Counted from the first letter of the stretch, positions 1 to 5,122 are shown. The stretch is 5,759 nt of DNA from Acidobacteriaceae bacterium (GCA_019237515.1 JAFAGX010000189.1:1-5759); one strand, 5' to 3'. Notes: generated by a model not told the origin, from the sequence alone. Translations and numbers: made by a program.

Positions 1-147
1 GATGCGTCGGTTACGAATGCGTCTTCACCGCGGCCGTCATCCAATGGCGGGCGAAGCCGTGTGGAACAGGATCCGGTTGTGCGCCGTATGAAAGAAAAAT
101 TTGGGGCTGAGATTCGGACAGTTATTGATTACCGGGAAAAACGCTAA
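1..147 (+). CDS. dnaX: DNA polymerase III subunit gamma/tau, C-terminal end (partial)
   Basis: The frame is open from the first base and stops with TAA at 145-147, giving the last 48 residues of a longer protein. The segment begins with a low-complexity Ser/Pro/Asn/Gly linker and ends with a charged block, EQDPVVRRMKEKFGAEIR, then TVIDYREKR. A terminal 'DP.V....ekFga.i..V' block after a disordered linker is typical of the C-terminus of DnaX in acidobacteria and other phyla, where it follows the clamp-loader ATPase. The ATPase core is outside the window, so the call rests on this tail and on the conserved order dnaX-ybaB-recR. The ybaB start lies 24 bp downstream, consistent with one operon. 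Confidence 0.75.
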   Translation, partial: DASVTNASSPRPSSNGGRSRVEQDPVVRRMKEKFGAEIRTVIDYREKR

Positions 148-160
148 GAGTTACTGCATT

Positions 161-164
161 GGAG
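161..164 (+). promoter_or_regulatory. Ribosome binding site of ybaB
   Basis: GGAG lies 7 nt before ATG 172. A TTG codon in frame at 169 would leave only 4 nt, so the SD favours the ATG at 172 as the start. Confidence 0.6.
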
Positions 165-171
165 CAGATTG

Positions 172-477
172 ATGGGTGGATTTAACCTGCAAGAATTAAT
201 GTCGCAAGCCAAGCGGCAGTATGAAGCATTGCAGAAGAAGATGGAGGAAACGGTGGTTGAAGGTTCCTCCGGTGGGGGGACCGTCGTTGTGAAGATGGAC
301 GGTCGCAAGCAGGTGCTCAGCGTCAAAATTGATGCGGAAGCTGTGAAGAGCGGAGATGTGGAAATGTTGCAGGATCTTGTGATGGCCGCGATGAACGGAG
401 CGAGTCGCAAGATCGATGAAGCCATGCAATCCACCATGGGTGGAATGCTGGGCGGGATGGGAATTCCGGGGCTATAG
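172..477 (+). CDS. ybaB: YbaB/EbfC family nucleoid-associated protein
   Basis: This 101-residue protein has the full length and layout of the YbaB/EbfC DNA-binding family. An N-terminal amphipathic helix (about residues 5-30, FNLQELMSQAKRQYEALQKK) is followed by a central beta region with the family-typical stretch VVVKMDGRKQVLSVKID (about 38-55). A second helix follows, and the tail is Gly/Met-rich (MGGMLGGMGIPGL). Known members form dimers that bind DNA and are encoded between dnaX and recR in many bacteria, as here. Their role is assigned to nucleoid organisation or recombination and repair, but is not settled. The start is ATG 172, chosen from the SD at 161-164; the TTG codon just before it is less well placed. 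It is 24 bp after dnaX and 94 bp before recR. That second gap is unusually long for this cluster and is filled by an AT-rich repeat block. Confidence 0.93.
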   Translation: MGGFNLQELMSQAKRQYEALQKKMEETVVEGSSGGGTVVVKMDGRKQVLSVKIDAEAVKSGDVEMLQDLVMAAMNGASRKIDEAMQSTMGGMLGGMGIPGL

Positions 478-483
478 GAATTT

Positions 484-515
484 TTGTAATTTTGTAATTG
501 GGTAATTTAGTAATT
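484..515 (+). repeat. Left array of 8-bp AATT repeats
   Basis: Four tandem 8-bp units end in AATT with exact period: ttgtAATT, ttgtAATT, gggtAATT and tagtAATT. The AATT cores start at 488, 496, 504 and 512, with consensus nngtAATT. The block sits in the ybaB-recR gap, where only 24 of 94 bases are G or C. Origin and function are unknown; an acidobacterial intergenic microsatellite-like element is one reading. Confidence 0.8.
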
Positions 516-542
516 TTCCATCCTTCACAAAATTACCCAATT
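496..542. repeat. Perfect 13-bp inverted repeat linking the two AATT arrays
   Basis: The arm AATTGGGTAATTT at 496-508 is the exact reverse complement of AAATTACCCAATT at 530-542, leaving a 21-bp loop. A competing hairpin, GTAATTTT at 510-517 with AAAATTAC at 529-536, has an 8-bp stem and an 11-nt loop. In the mRNA either would form an AU-rich stem between ybaB and recR. No T-run follows the stem and it is poor in GC, so it does not look like an intrinsic terminator. It could instead be a cruciform, an mRNA-processing site or a protein-binding site. Confidence 0.8.
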
Positions 543-566
543 CCGTAATTATCAAATTAACAATTT
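531..566 (-). repeat. Right array of 8-bp AATT repeats, opposite orientation
   Basis: AATT recurs at 531, 539, 547, 555 and 563, again with an exact 8-bp period. Read on the minus strand, four of the units are tgttAATT, tgatAATT, acggAATT and gggtAATT, which resemble the left-array units. The two arrays therefore face each other across a non-repeat spacer at about 516-530. The array ends 5 bp before the recR ATG and covers the place where an SD is expected; no good SD is visible there. Confidence 0.75.
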
Positions 567-571
567 TAGCC

Positions 572-1171
572 ATGTCTAAATTCGCAGAGCCGATGGCGCG
601 GCTGATCGAGGAGCTGAAAAAACTGCCAGGTATCGGCAGTAAAACCGCGCAGCGCTTGGCGTTTCACATCTTGCGTTCTAGCGACGACGATGCCGAAGCC
701 CTCGCCGCCGCGGTTCGCGACGTCAAAGCCAGCCTGCGGCTCTGTTCCATCTGCAATAACATTACTGATATCGATCCCTGCGTGTATTGCAGCAGTCCAA
801 CCCGCAACCAGCGGTTAGTTTGTGTAGTAGAAGAACCCACCAACATCGCTGCGATCGAGAAGACGAAGCACTTCAATGGTGTCTATCATGTTCTGCACGG
901 CTCGATTTCCCCCCTCAATGGCATTGGGCCCGAGCAGCTAAGAATCGCTGGTCTGAAAAAGCGAGTGGATAGCGGCGAGATCGATGAGGTGATTCTCGCA
1001 ACCAATCCAACAGTAGAAGGTGAAGCTACGGCGACTTATCTTTCCGGCCAGCTCCGGCGCGTCGGAGTCAGGGTCACCCGCATCGCGATGGGCATTCCCG
1101 TCGGCAGTGACATCGAGTATGCCGACGAGATCACAATGCTGAAATCCATCGAAGGGAGAAGAGAACTATAG
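572..1171 (+). CDS. recR: Recombination mediator protein RecR
   Basis: This is a complete 199-residue RecR, the usual family length. It acts with RecF and RecO to load RecA at single-strand gaps. Domains in order: an N-terminal helix-hairpin-helix ([17 protein letters not shown], residues 18-34), a C4 zinc finger (C58-x2-C61 and C70-x2-C73), a Toprim domain starting at VCVVEEP (83-89) with the [12 protein letters not shown] segment (143-154), and the conserved C-terminal block [15 protein letters not shown] (174-188). All expected key residues are present. No clear Shine-Dalgarno precedes ATG 572 because the upstream DNA is an AATT repeat array; translation may depend on coupling or on an AU-rich unstructured leader. 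It is the last gene of the dnaX-ybaB-recR cluster, and a convergent gene ends 12 bp beyond its stop. Confidence 0.97.
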   Translation: MSKFAEPMARLIEELKKLPGIGSKTAQRLAFHILRSSDDDAEALAAAVRDVKASLRLCSICNNITDIDPCVYCSSPTRNQRLVCVVEEPTNIAAIEKTKHFNGVYHVLHGSISPLNGIGPEQLRIAGLKKRVDSGEIDEVILATNPTVEGEATATYLSGQLRRVGVRVTRIAMGIPVGSDIEYADEITMLKSIEGRREL

Positions 1172-1183
1172 AAACTCCGAACC

Positions 1184-1735
1184 TTACAACCGCGCCTCGC
1201 TATCCAGGAATGAGTTTGCCTCCTCGTCAATTCCCGCAACGCCCTCCGGCAGTGTGCCCCCATTGTAGTCGGCCATTCGGTTCTTCCATTTGAGGAACTC
1301 GGTCAGGCTCTGAGGCTCAATACGGATTTCTACACGCCGTAAGCTCGCCAGCAGCAGATTCATTTCGTGCCGAAACCCGATCGCCGTTCGCAAATTCTTG
1401 GCAGCGGGATGGCTCAGGCTCACATTGCGGTTGCGCATCTCTAGCAAACCCCAGCCGTGAGAGAGTTCTTCCTGGCGGAGCAAACCAGCGGGAGTCAAAT
1501 AAAAGCGCTCGCAACCCATGCCGAGTTGTGACTTCTGACGGAATGGCTTTTCCCGATCAACAAGAAAATCAGTGCGCGAGATCTTGCACTCGACCAGCAC
1601 TGAATGACAAGCGCGTTTCCATCCGATCGCGTCGGGCATCTCGCCACTGGCACACGACTGCTCCGACAAAATCACTCCGCAGCGGTATGATCTCAGCCAC
1701 TGCACTGCCTTTTGCACCAGCTGTGCGTGAGTCAT
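1184..1735 (-). CDS. PD-(D/E)XK nuclease-like protein, MmcB-like architecture
   Basis: The predicted protein has 183 residues from ATG 1735. An N-terminal helix (HAQLVQKAVQWLRS) is followed by an acidic residue in VILSEQ (E25), the pair P34-D35 in MPDAIGW, and a beta strand carrying VLVECK (E49-x-K51). This order, E...PD...ExK, is the catalytic signature of the PD-(D/E)XK nuclease fold. The next segment, ISRTDFLVDREKPFR then CERFYLTPAGLL, resembles the 'K.s..Df..DrKw...rfyfavp' pattern of MmcB-type putative DNA-repair nucleases. The C-terminal 60 residues (from about 120) match nothing I recognise. GTG 1777, preceded by GGAAG, would add 14 residues (MSLPLRGDLTYFQL). I prefer the ATG because the fold's first helix begins right after it, although no clear SD precedes it. 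The gene is convergent with recR. A role in repair is inference; family membership is moderately sure. Confidence 0.7.
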   Translation of the reverse strand: MTHAQLVQKAVQWLRSYRCGVILSEQSCASGEMPDAIGWKRACHSVLVECKISRTDFLVDREKPFRQKSQLGMGCERFYLTPAGLLRQEELSHGWGLLEMRNRNVSLSHPAAKNLRTAIGFRHEMNLLLASLRRVEIRIEPQSLTEFLKWKNRMADYNGGTLPEGVAGIDEEANSFLDSEARL

Positions 1736-1825
1736 GAGTTGAAAGTAAGTAAGGTCCCCGCGCAAGGGGAGTGACACAAAAGCTTCCGTTCTGACGGGAT
1801 GCGGCTACTGGTTCCACATCATTTC

Positions 1826-1855
1826 TCGACAATAGGCCCAACAAAGCTGCATACT
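1826..1855 (+). promoter_or_regulatory. Possible sigma-70-type promoter of the DinB-fold gene
   Basis: TCGACA at 1826-1831 (5/6 to the -35 consensus) is 18 bp before CATACT at 1850-1855 (4/6 to the -10 consensus). Transcription would start near 1862, leaving a leader of about 27 nt to ATG 1889. It lies in the 1736-1888 divergent gap. This is a match to consensus only and could be chance. Confidence 0.35.
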
Positions 1856-1875
1856 TTTCAGCGCATCTTCCCACC

Positions 1876-1882
1876 GAAAGGA
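1876..1882 (+). promoter_or_regulatory. Ribosome binding site that fixes the DinB-fold gene start
   Basis: GAAAGGA lies 6 nt before ATG 1889. The same frame is open from 1799, but only the 1889 start has an SD, and it alone places a signal peptide at the N-terminus. Confidence 0.7.
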
Positions 1883-1888
1883 CGTCAC

Positions 1889-2419
1889 ATGACTCCACGA
1901 GCGCGAAACGCATTGTTATTTTGCTGTTTGACTGTGAGCACAGCGTTTGCTCAACATCCTCCCCAAGGCATTTGGGAAGGGTATGACGGCGAATGGAAAC
2001 ACGTTTCTTCACAGCTCGTTGCATTGGCAGAGGCGACACCGCCAGAAAAGTTTGCATGGCGCCCCGCGCCGGGAGTCCGCTCGACCAGCGAAGTGTACAT
2101 GCATATCGCCATTGCGAACTTTTACCTGCTCAGTGTGACAGGGCCAAAGATGCCAAGCGATCTCAAAGAGGGGGCGGAAAAGGCCATCACCTCAAAGGCC
2201 GAGGTGGTTGATTGGCTGAAACGCTCACTGGATGCCGTTAAGCAAGCGCATCTGGCTGAAACGCCGAAAGACCTCGAGCGCAAGGTCCACATCGCAGATC
2301 GTGATGCAACCGTCGATGGCATGTATTTGCGGATCATCGTCCATGCTAATGAACACATGGGCCAGCTGATCGCGTACGCACGAATGACCGGAATTGTGCC
2401 GCCCTGGGCCGAAAAGTAG
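1889..2419 (+). CDS. Exported DinB-fold (DinB/YfiT-like) putative metal-dependent protein
   Basis: The protein has 176 residues. It begins with a clear Sec signal peptide: R4 and R6, a hydrophobic core (ALLFCCLTVSTAFA) and a likely cleavage AFA|Q after residue 21. The mature part is predicted to be a four-helix bundle of the DinB family. Three histidines sit in the family's metal-binding positions: H72 in MHIAIANFYL, and H152 and H156 in HANEHMGQLIAYARM. The segment 'kf.wrPapgvRS.sEv..Hia' is also typical. Cytoplasmic relatives include bacillithiol- and mycothiol-dependent transferases and damage-induced proteins of unknown role. Exported versions are common in acidobacteria and have no settled function, so I give no substrate. 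The protein probably acts in the periplasm. The gene is convergent with the CHAD gene, with 5 bp between stops. Confidence 0.87.
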   Translation: MTPRARNALLFCCLTVSTAFAQHPPQGIWEGYDGEWKHVSSQLVALAEATPPEKFAWRPAPGVRSTSEVYMHIAIANFYLLSVTGPKMPSDLKEGAEKAITSKAEVVDWLKRSLDAVKQAHLAETPKDLERKVHIADRDATVDGMYLRIIVHANEHMGQLIAYARMTGIVPPWAEK

Positions 2420-2428
2420 CAAAGCTAC
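2416..2428. repeat. Small palindrome containing both convergent stop codons
   Basis: GTAGC-AAA-GCTAC is a perfect 5-bp stem with a 3-nt loop. It contains the TAG stop of the DinB-fold gene (2417-2419) and, on the other strand, the TAG stop of the CHAD gene (2425-2427). No T-run follows on either strand, so a bidirectional terminator role is only a weak possibility. Confidence 0.4.
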
Positions 2429-3909
2429 CTCTTAGCCTGTGATGCCGGCCGCATCGGCTTGACCACAACCGGCCGGCGGTAAACGATCTCCAGCAAGTGT
2501 CGCCCGGCGGCGATTGCTTCGGCCATGCGGTCGCGCGGATTGTAGCCTTGTGCCTTGATCTGCAAATACCCATTCTGTGTCGCGGCGTGAATCCGCTGGA
2601 TCTGGCTCGTGTGGTCCGCGTCGAAGGCGTTGGCCAAGCGAAGAATCCCGGCGAGCTTTCGGGCCGTGGTCCGGTCCGCAGGAGAGATATTCGTAAGTGT
2701 TTTCTGTCCGGATCGCGGAAACGCGCCACGATGATAGCGGCTCACCACTGCTGCCATCCGTAGTTTGTCCTTATCCAAACCAAGCGGCGGTTGCAGTTTT
2801 TCTATGAGACGATACGCTGCTTTGTGATGCCGTTTGACGCCCTTGGATAATCCAACTTCATGCAGTAAACCTGCCAATCTCAAAATCTCACGTTCCTTAT
2901 TTCCGTCACCAGTGCCGCTGCCGTTTTGACAGAGACCGTCATACAGCTGCAGAGCGAGCCGGGCCACATGACGCGAATGCCTGAAATCGGGGTCGAGAAC
3001 CGAAGCCCATAATTCCAACCGCCTTATCGCGGCGGCTTCGACCTGCTTCTCATTCGGCAGTTCCGCTCTCCAAACCTGCCAGAGCGAAGGCTTGCCCATC
3101 ATCTTGTCGCGATACCGCTGAATTCTTTGGTCCCGTTCTTCCCGGAGTTTCGTATGCCAGTGAACCCGGGCCTCGGAATCGGGGAACGCAGCGATGTTCA
3201 TTGCTGTGTCCCACAGAACGTCGAGATCATGGACTTCCCCGAGGACGTCCTGAACTTCCTTCAAATCAGCGATCCAGGCTTCGTGTTGTTCCGGCAAAAA
3301 ATTCTCTACAATGTAGCGGAATCGCTTGACCCCAATCCGCAGGCCGTGCCAGGCAACTTGCGAATTCAGACGCAGCGCCCGGCGATGTAACGCGTACGCT
3401 TGCGTCCACCGCTCAAGCGCAAGATGTTTAAAAACCAGGCTTCCGGTGCGGACCCTCGCGGCGCGCCGCGGCAGCGATGCGCTCCATTTTCCCCATTGTT
3501 TTCGATCAAAGTCTTTCAATGCCGCGGCTGCTTGCAATTTGTGCTCGGTTTCGCGACCTTCAAGATAGCGAAGCAGGGCGATGGATGTAGGATCCTCGGC
3601 ACTCCCCAATTTGCCGATCCATTCCTGCATTACCTGCGCATCCCGTAGTTCGCCGAGGCTGCTGAACAGCTTTTTCCCGGCTTTTCTCATCTGCTTCCAG
3701 GAGGAATCGGGATCGAACGTCATCAAGCCGTCGGCCATGGATCGGCAACGGCGGAGGGCGACACGCAAGTCATGCACCGGATCCGCGGCAAACTTGGCTG
3801 CAACGCTTTCACATTCCTCGAGGACGCACTCCATCCAAAAAGCAAGCCCGTGCTGCTTTTTAGGGACAGGCCGAACGGCAATTGGGAATTGGCTGGGAGA
3901 CGCCGCCAT
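2425..3909 (-). CDS. CHAD domain fused to a Ppx/GppA-type HD domain
   Basis: This 494-residue cytoplasmic protein has no signal peptide or membrane segment. Residues about 20-290 form a CHAD domain, an alpha-helical fold known to bind polyphosphate. Its two basic repeats are visible: HDLRVALRRCRS (46-57) and HGLRIGVKRFRY (188-199), the second followed by KEVQDVLGEVHDLDVL (217-232). Residues about 295-480 match the C-terminal HD domain of exopolyphosphatase and GppA, with RHSRHVARLAL (310-320), LLHEVGLSKGVKRHHKAAY (348-366), VSRYHRGAFP (389-398) and LAGILRLANAFD (419-430). The HE in place of HD at 350-351 also occurs in E. coli Ppx, so it need not mean decay. The ASKHA catalytic part of Ppx is absent. 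I infer a polyphosphate-binding protein with a sensory or hydrolytic HD module. ATG 3909 is the furthest good start, with only a weak SD. The gene lies 69 bp downstream of the GntR gene on the same strand, possibly cotranscribed. Confidence 0.88.
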   Translation of the reverse strand: MAASPSQFPIAVRPVPKKQHGLAFWMECVLEECESVAAKFAADPVHDLRVALRRCRSMADGLMTFDPDSSWKQMRKAGKKLFSSLGELRDAQVMQEWIGKLGSAEDPTSIALLRYLEGRETEHKLQAAAALKDFDRKQWGKWSASLPRRAARVRTGSLVFKHLALERWTQAYALHRRALRLNSQVAWHGLRIGVKRFRYIVENFLPEQHEAWIADLKEVQDVLGEVHDLDVLWDTAMNIAAFPDSEARVHWHTKLREERDQRIQRYRDKMMGKPSLWQVWRAELPNEKQVEAAAIRRLELWASVLDPDFRHSRHVARLALQLYDGLCQNGSGTGDGNKEREILRLAGLLHEVGLSKGVKRHHKAAYRLIEKLQPPLGLDKDKLRMAAVVSRYHRGAFPRSGQKTLTNISPADRTTARKLAGILRLANAFDADHTSQIQRIHAATQNGYLQIKAQGYNPRDRMAEAIAAGRHLLEIVYRRPVVVKPMRPASQAKR

Positions 3910-3978
3910 TACGACTTAGCTTAATGCTTCAGGCGGCCTTTTGGAAACAGCAAGAGGTTCATGAGTTCACCAAACTCG

Positions 3979-4701
3979 CTACCTGTACCGGCGGATGAAC
4001 AGTGTATGCCGGTCTGAACGATAGAGACCCAGGACATAAATGCTGGCCTTGCCCTTACCGGAATAAATTACCTGCCGAATCCGGAGCACGGGTAGATCGT
4101 GTGCGATGCCGAGCAACCGCGCCGTATGCGCGTCCGCGATCGTGGCATCCACCTCTTCATCCGCGTGCGAGATTTCCAAACCGTAGTCATACTTCAAAAT
4201 GGAGAATAGTGAACCTCGTGCCAAGGAGCTTTGCGTCAAGCCCTTAAACTCATCCGCGGAGACGTAGCATGTTTCCAGAGCGAAGGGTTCTTTTCCACCC
4301 AAGCGAAGCCGTTCCAGCTTGACCAATTTGCTGCCCGCGGGTAAGGCGAGCCGAGCTGCGATATCGTCGGCACCATTGGTGACCGCGAACGACAAAACTT
4401 TCGAGGACACCGAAAGTCCGCGTCCCGCCATTTGCTCCGTATAGCTCATTAACTTGTTGAAATGAATTTTTGGCGGAGCGACAAAGGTCCCCGCTCCACG
4501 CCTGCGCTGGACCATTCCTTCTCGCTCGAGACTGACCAGGGCATGACGCGCGGTCATGAGGCTTACGCCATGAATTCTTGCCAGCTCGCGTTCGGAGTCG
4601 ACCGAATCCCCCACTTTCAGCGTTCCACTTTCAATGCGCTTTAAAATCGCCGCTTGGATCTTCTTGTATGCCGGTGTTCCATTTCCGCTGATCTGTGGCA
4701 T
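3979..4701 (-). CDS. GntR-family transcriptional regulator, HutC subfamily (UTRA domain)
   Basis: The 240-residue length is usual for this subfamily. Residues about 10-75 form the GntR winged helix-turn-helix: PAYKKIQAAILKRIESGTL, then SERELARIHGVSLMTARHAL with the recognition helix at about 47-60, and the wing RRRGAGTFVAPP (67-77). Residues about 83-238 form the UTRA ligand-binding domain, with ALETCYVSADEF (141-152, including E143 at a position used for ligand contact in the family) and the closing LYRSDRHTLFIRRYR (226-240). Such proteins usually repress uptake or catabolic genes, often for sugars, amino sugars or histidine-related compounds, and release DNA when ligand binds. ATG 4701 is preceded by GGAAG 4 nt away. 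Palindromes GCTATAGAGC (4716) and GCTATATAGC (4785) just upstream suggest autoregulation, and further copies lie before the divergent transporter gene. The ligand is not identifiable here. Confidence 0.95.
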   Translation of the reverse strand: MPQISGNGTPAYKKIQAAILKRIESGTLKVGDSVDSERELARIHGVSLMTARHALVSLEREGMVQRRRGAGTFVAPPKIHFNKLMSYTEQMAGRGLSVSSKVLSFAVTNGADDIAARLALPAGSKLVKLERLRLGGKEPFALETCYVSADEFKGLTQSSLARGSLFSILKYDYGLEISHADEEVDATIADAHTARLLGIAHDLPVLRIRQVIYSGKGKASIYVLGLYRSDRHTLFIRRYR

Positions 4702-4715
4702 TTGGCTTCCAATGT

Positions 4716-4725
4716 GCTATAGAGC
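4716..4725. promoter_or_regulatory. Putative GntR operator, copy 1 (GntR-gene leader)
   Basis: GCTATAGAGC matches the local consensus GCTATATAGC at 9 of 10 bases. It lies 14 bp upstream of the GntR start codon, so bound repressor would block transcription initiation or early elongation. Its left flank ATGT is shared with copy 4. Confidence 0.6.
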
Positions 4726-4783
4726 TGAGTCACAATGCAAGTTGCAACCTCTTGCGCCGCTGAGTTCGCTTTGGCCCGAAATC

Positions 4784-4795
4784 CGCTATATAGCG
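4784..4795. promoter_or_regulatory. Putative GntR operator, copy 2 (perfect palindrome)
   Basis: CGCTATATAGCG is a perfect 12-bp palindrome centred at 4789.5, 69 bp from the centre of copy 1. On the minus strand its TATATA could serve as a -10 for the GntR gene, but the best -35 (CTTACT, 17 bp away) matches only 3/6, so the promoter is uncertain. Confidence 0.65.
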
Positions 4796-4960
4796 ACAGA
4801 TTGCCACAAAGTAAGCTAAGGGCACTCACTTTGTAAAGTCTTTAAGTTGGCCCAGCCCGAAAAACCAGGGCCCTACTACCGCAAATCTCAGTTTTGCGCG
4901 CCATGGTCTCATCGGCCGTGGTGATCTCAAAATCAAGCGAACTCGGTGTTCGTGCAACAT

Positions 4961-4988
4961 TTCACCAGGTCGTGTTGACTGCTATATA
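4961..4988 (+). promoter_or_regulatory. Possible second, upstream promoter toward the receptor gene
   Basis: TTCACC at 4961-4966 (4/6) lies 16 bp before TATATA at 4983-4988, which is the core of operator copy 3. The geometry is the same as that of the stronger downstream promoter. It may be a weak promoter or a by-product of the TATATA core of the operator. Confidence 0.3.
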
Positions 4989-4990
4989 GA
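4981..4990. promoter_or_regulatory. Putative GntR operator, copy 3
   Basis: GCTATATAGA matches GCTATATAGC at 9 of 10 bases. It is centred 79 bp upstream of copy 4 and directly follows TTGACT (4975-4980), which has no -10 at the right distance. Confidence 0.6.
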
Positions 4991-5010
4991 CCAAGGACGG
5001 CGGCACCGGT

Positions 5011-5039
5011 AATTTTTTTACATTTTTTTCATTTTTCTC
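5011..5039 (+). promoter_or_regulatory. T-rich tract just upstream of the -35, UP-element-like
   Basis: Three T-runs of 5 to 7 bases, separated by single A/C interruptions, end directly before the TTGACG hexamer. Placement at about -65 to -38 suits an AT-rich element contacted by the RNA polymerase alpha subunit, or simply bent DNA. Function is inferred from position only. Confidence 0.4.
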
Positions 5040-5067
5040 TTGACGGTTAACATTCATGTGCTATATA
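5040..5067 (+). promoter_or_regulatory. Main candidate promoter of the TonB-dependent receptor gene
   Basis: TTGACG at 5040-5045 (5/6 to the -35 consensus) and TATATA at 5062-5067 (4/6 to the -10) are 16 bp apart. Initiation would fall near 5074, giving a leader of about 60 nt. The -10 hexamer lies wholly inside operator copy 4, so repressor and RNA polymerase could not bind together. Confidence 0.6.
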
Positions 5068-5070
5068 GCA
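5059..5070. promoter_or_regulatory. Putative GntR operator, copy 4 (overlaps the -10)
   Basis: TGCTATATAGCA is a perfect 12-bp palindrome centred at 5064.5. With flanks it shares ATGTGCTATA and the following AGC with copy 1 at the GntR gene. The TA-centred core is close in form to the GTnTAnAC operators reported for HutC-type GntR proteins, but with CT/AG ends. Confidence 0.7.
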
Positions 5071-5122
5071 TGACCCTACCTGTTTTGTACTAGTCGATGT
5101 GGGGCTGGCGAAAGAGACTTCC

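Noticed and set aside
144..437. 97-codon open frame antisense to ybaB
   Set aside because: It is opposite a well-conserved gene, has no family resemblance, and its composition follows the complement of ybaB codons.
496..542. Rho-independent terminator after ybaB
   Set aside because: The stem is AU-rich with a 21-nt loop, and no T-run follows on the plus strand.
484..566. CRISPR array
   Set aside because: Units are only 8 bp with no unique spacers of normal length, and no cas genes are near.
1184..1735. Naming the nuclease-like gene mmcB
   Set aside because: Only the general fold signature and part of the pattern match; a gene symbol would overstate the evidence.
1755..1770. TCCCC...GGGGA inverted repeat as a regulatory hairpin upstream of the nuclease-like gene
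   Set aside because: It is a 5-bp stem that may lie inside the coding region if GTG 1777 is the start; too weak to list.
1799..1888. Upstream extension of the DinB-fold gene by 30 residues from ATG 1799
   Set aside because: It has no SD, would bury the signal peptide inside the protein, and covers the likely promoter; ATG 1889 has a good SD.
2346..2729. 127-codon minus-strand open frame overlapping the end of the CHAD-HD gene
   Set aside because: Arg/Ser/Pro-rich shadow translation in another frame of the CHAD gene; the HD-domain motifs lie in the main frame.
3963..3977. GAGTT-CACCA-AACTC hairpin as a terminator of the GntR gene
   Set aside because: The stem is only 5 bp and no T-run follows on the minus strand.
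4828..4839. ACTTTGTAAAGT as a further operator
   Set aside because: It is an imperfect palindrome at the centre, occurs once, and does not resemble the GCTATATAGC family.
4975..4980. TTGACT as a -35 element
   Set aside because: No -10-like hexamer exists 16-18 bp downstream (the sequence there is GC-rich); TTCACC at 4961 pairs better with TATATA at 4983.
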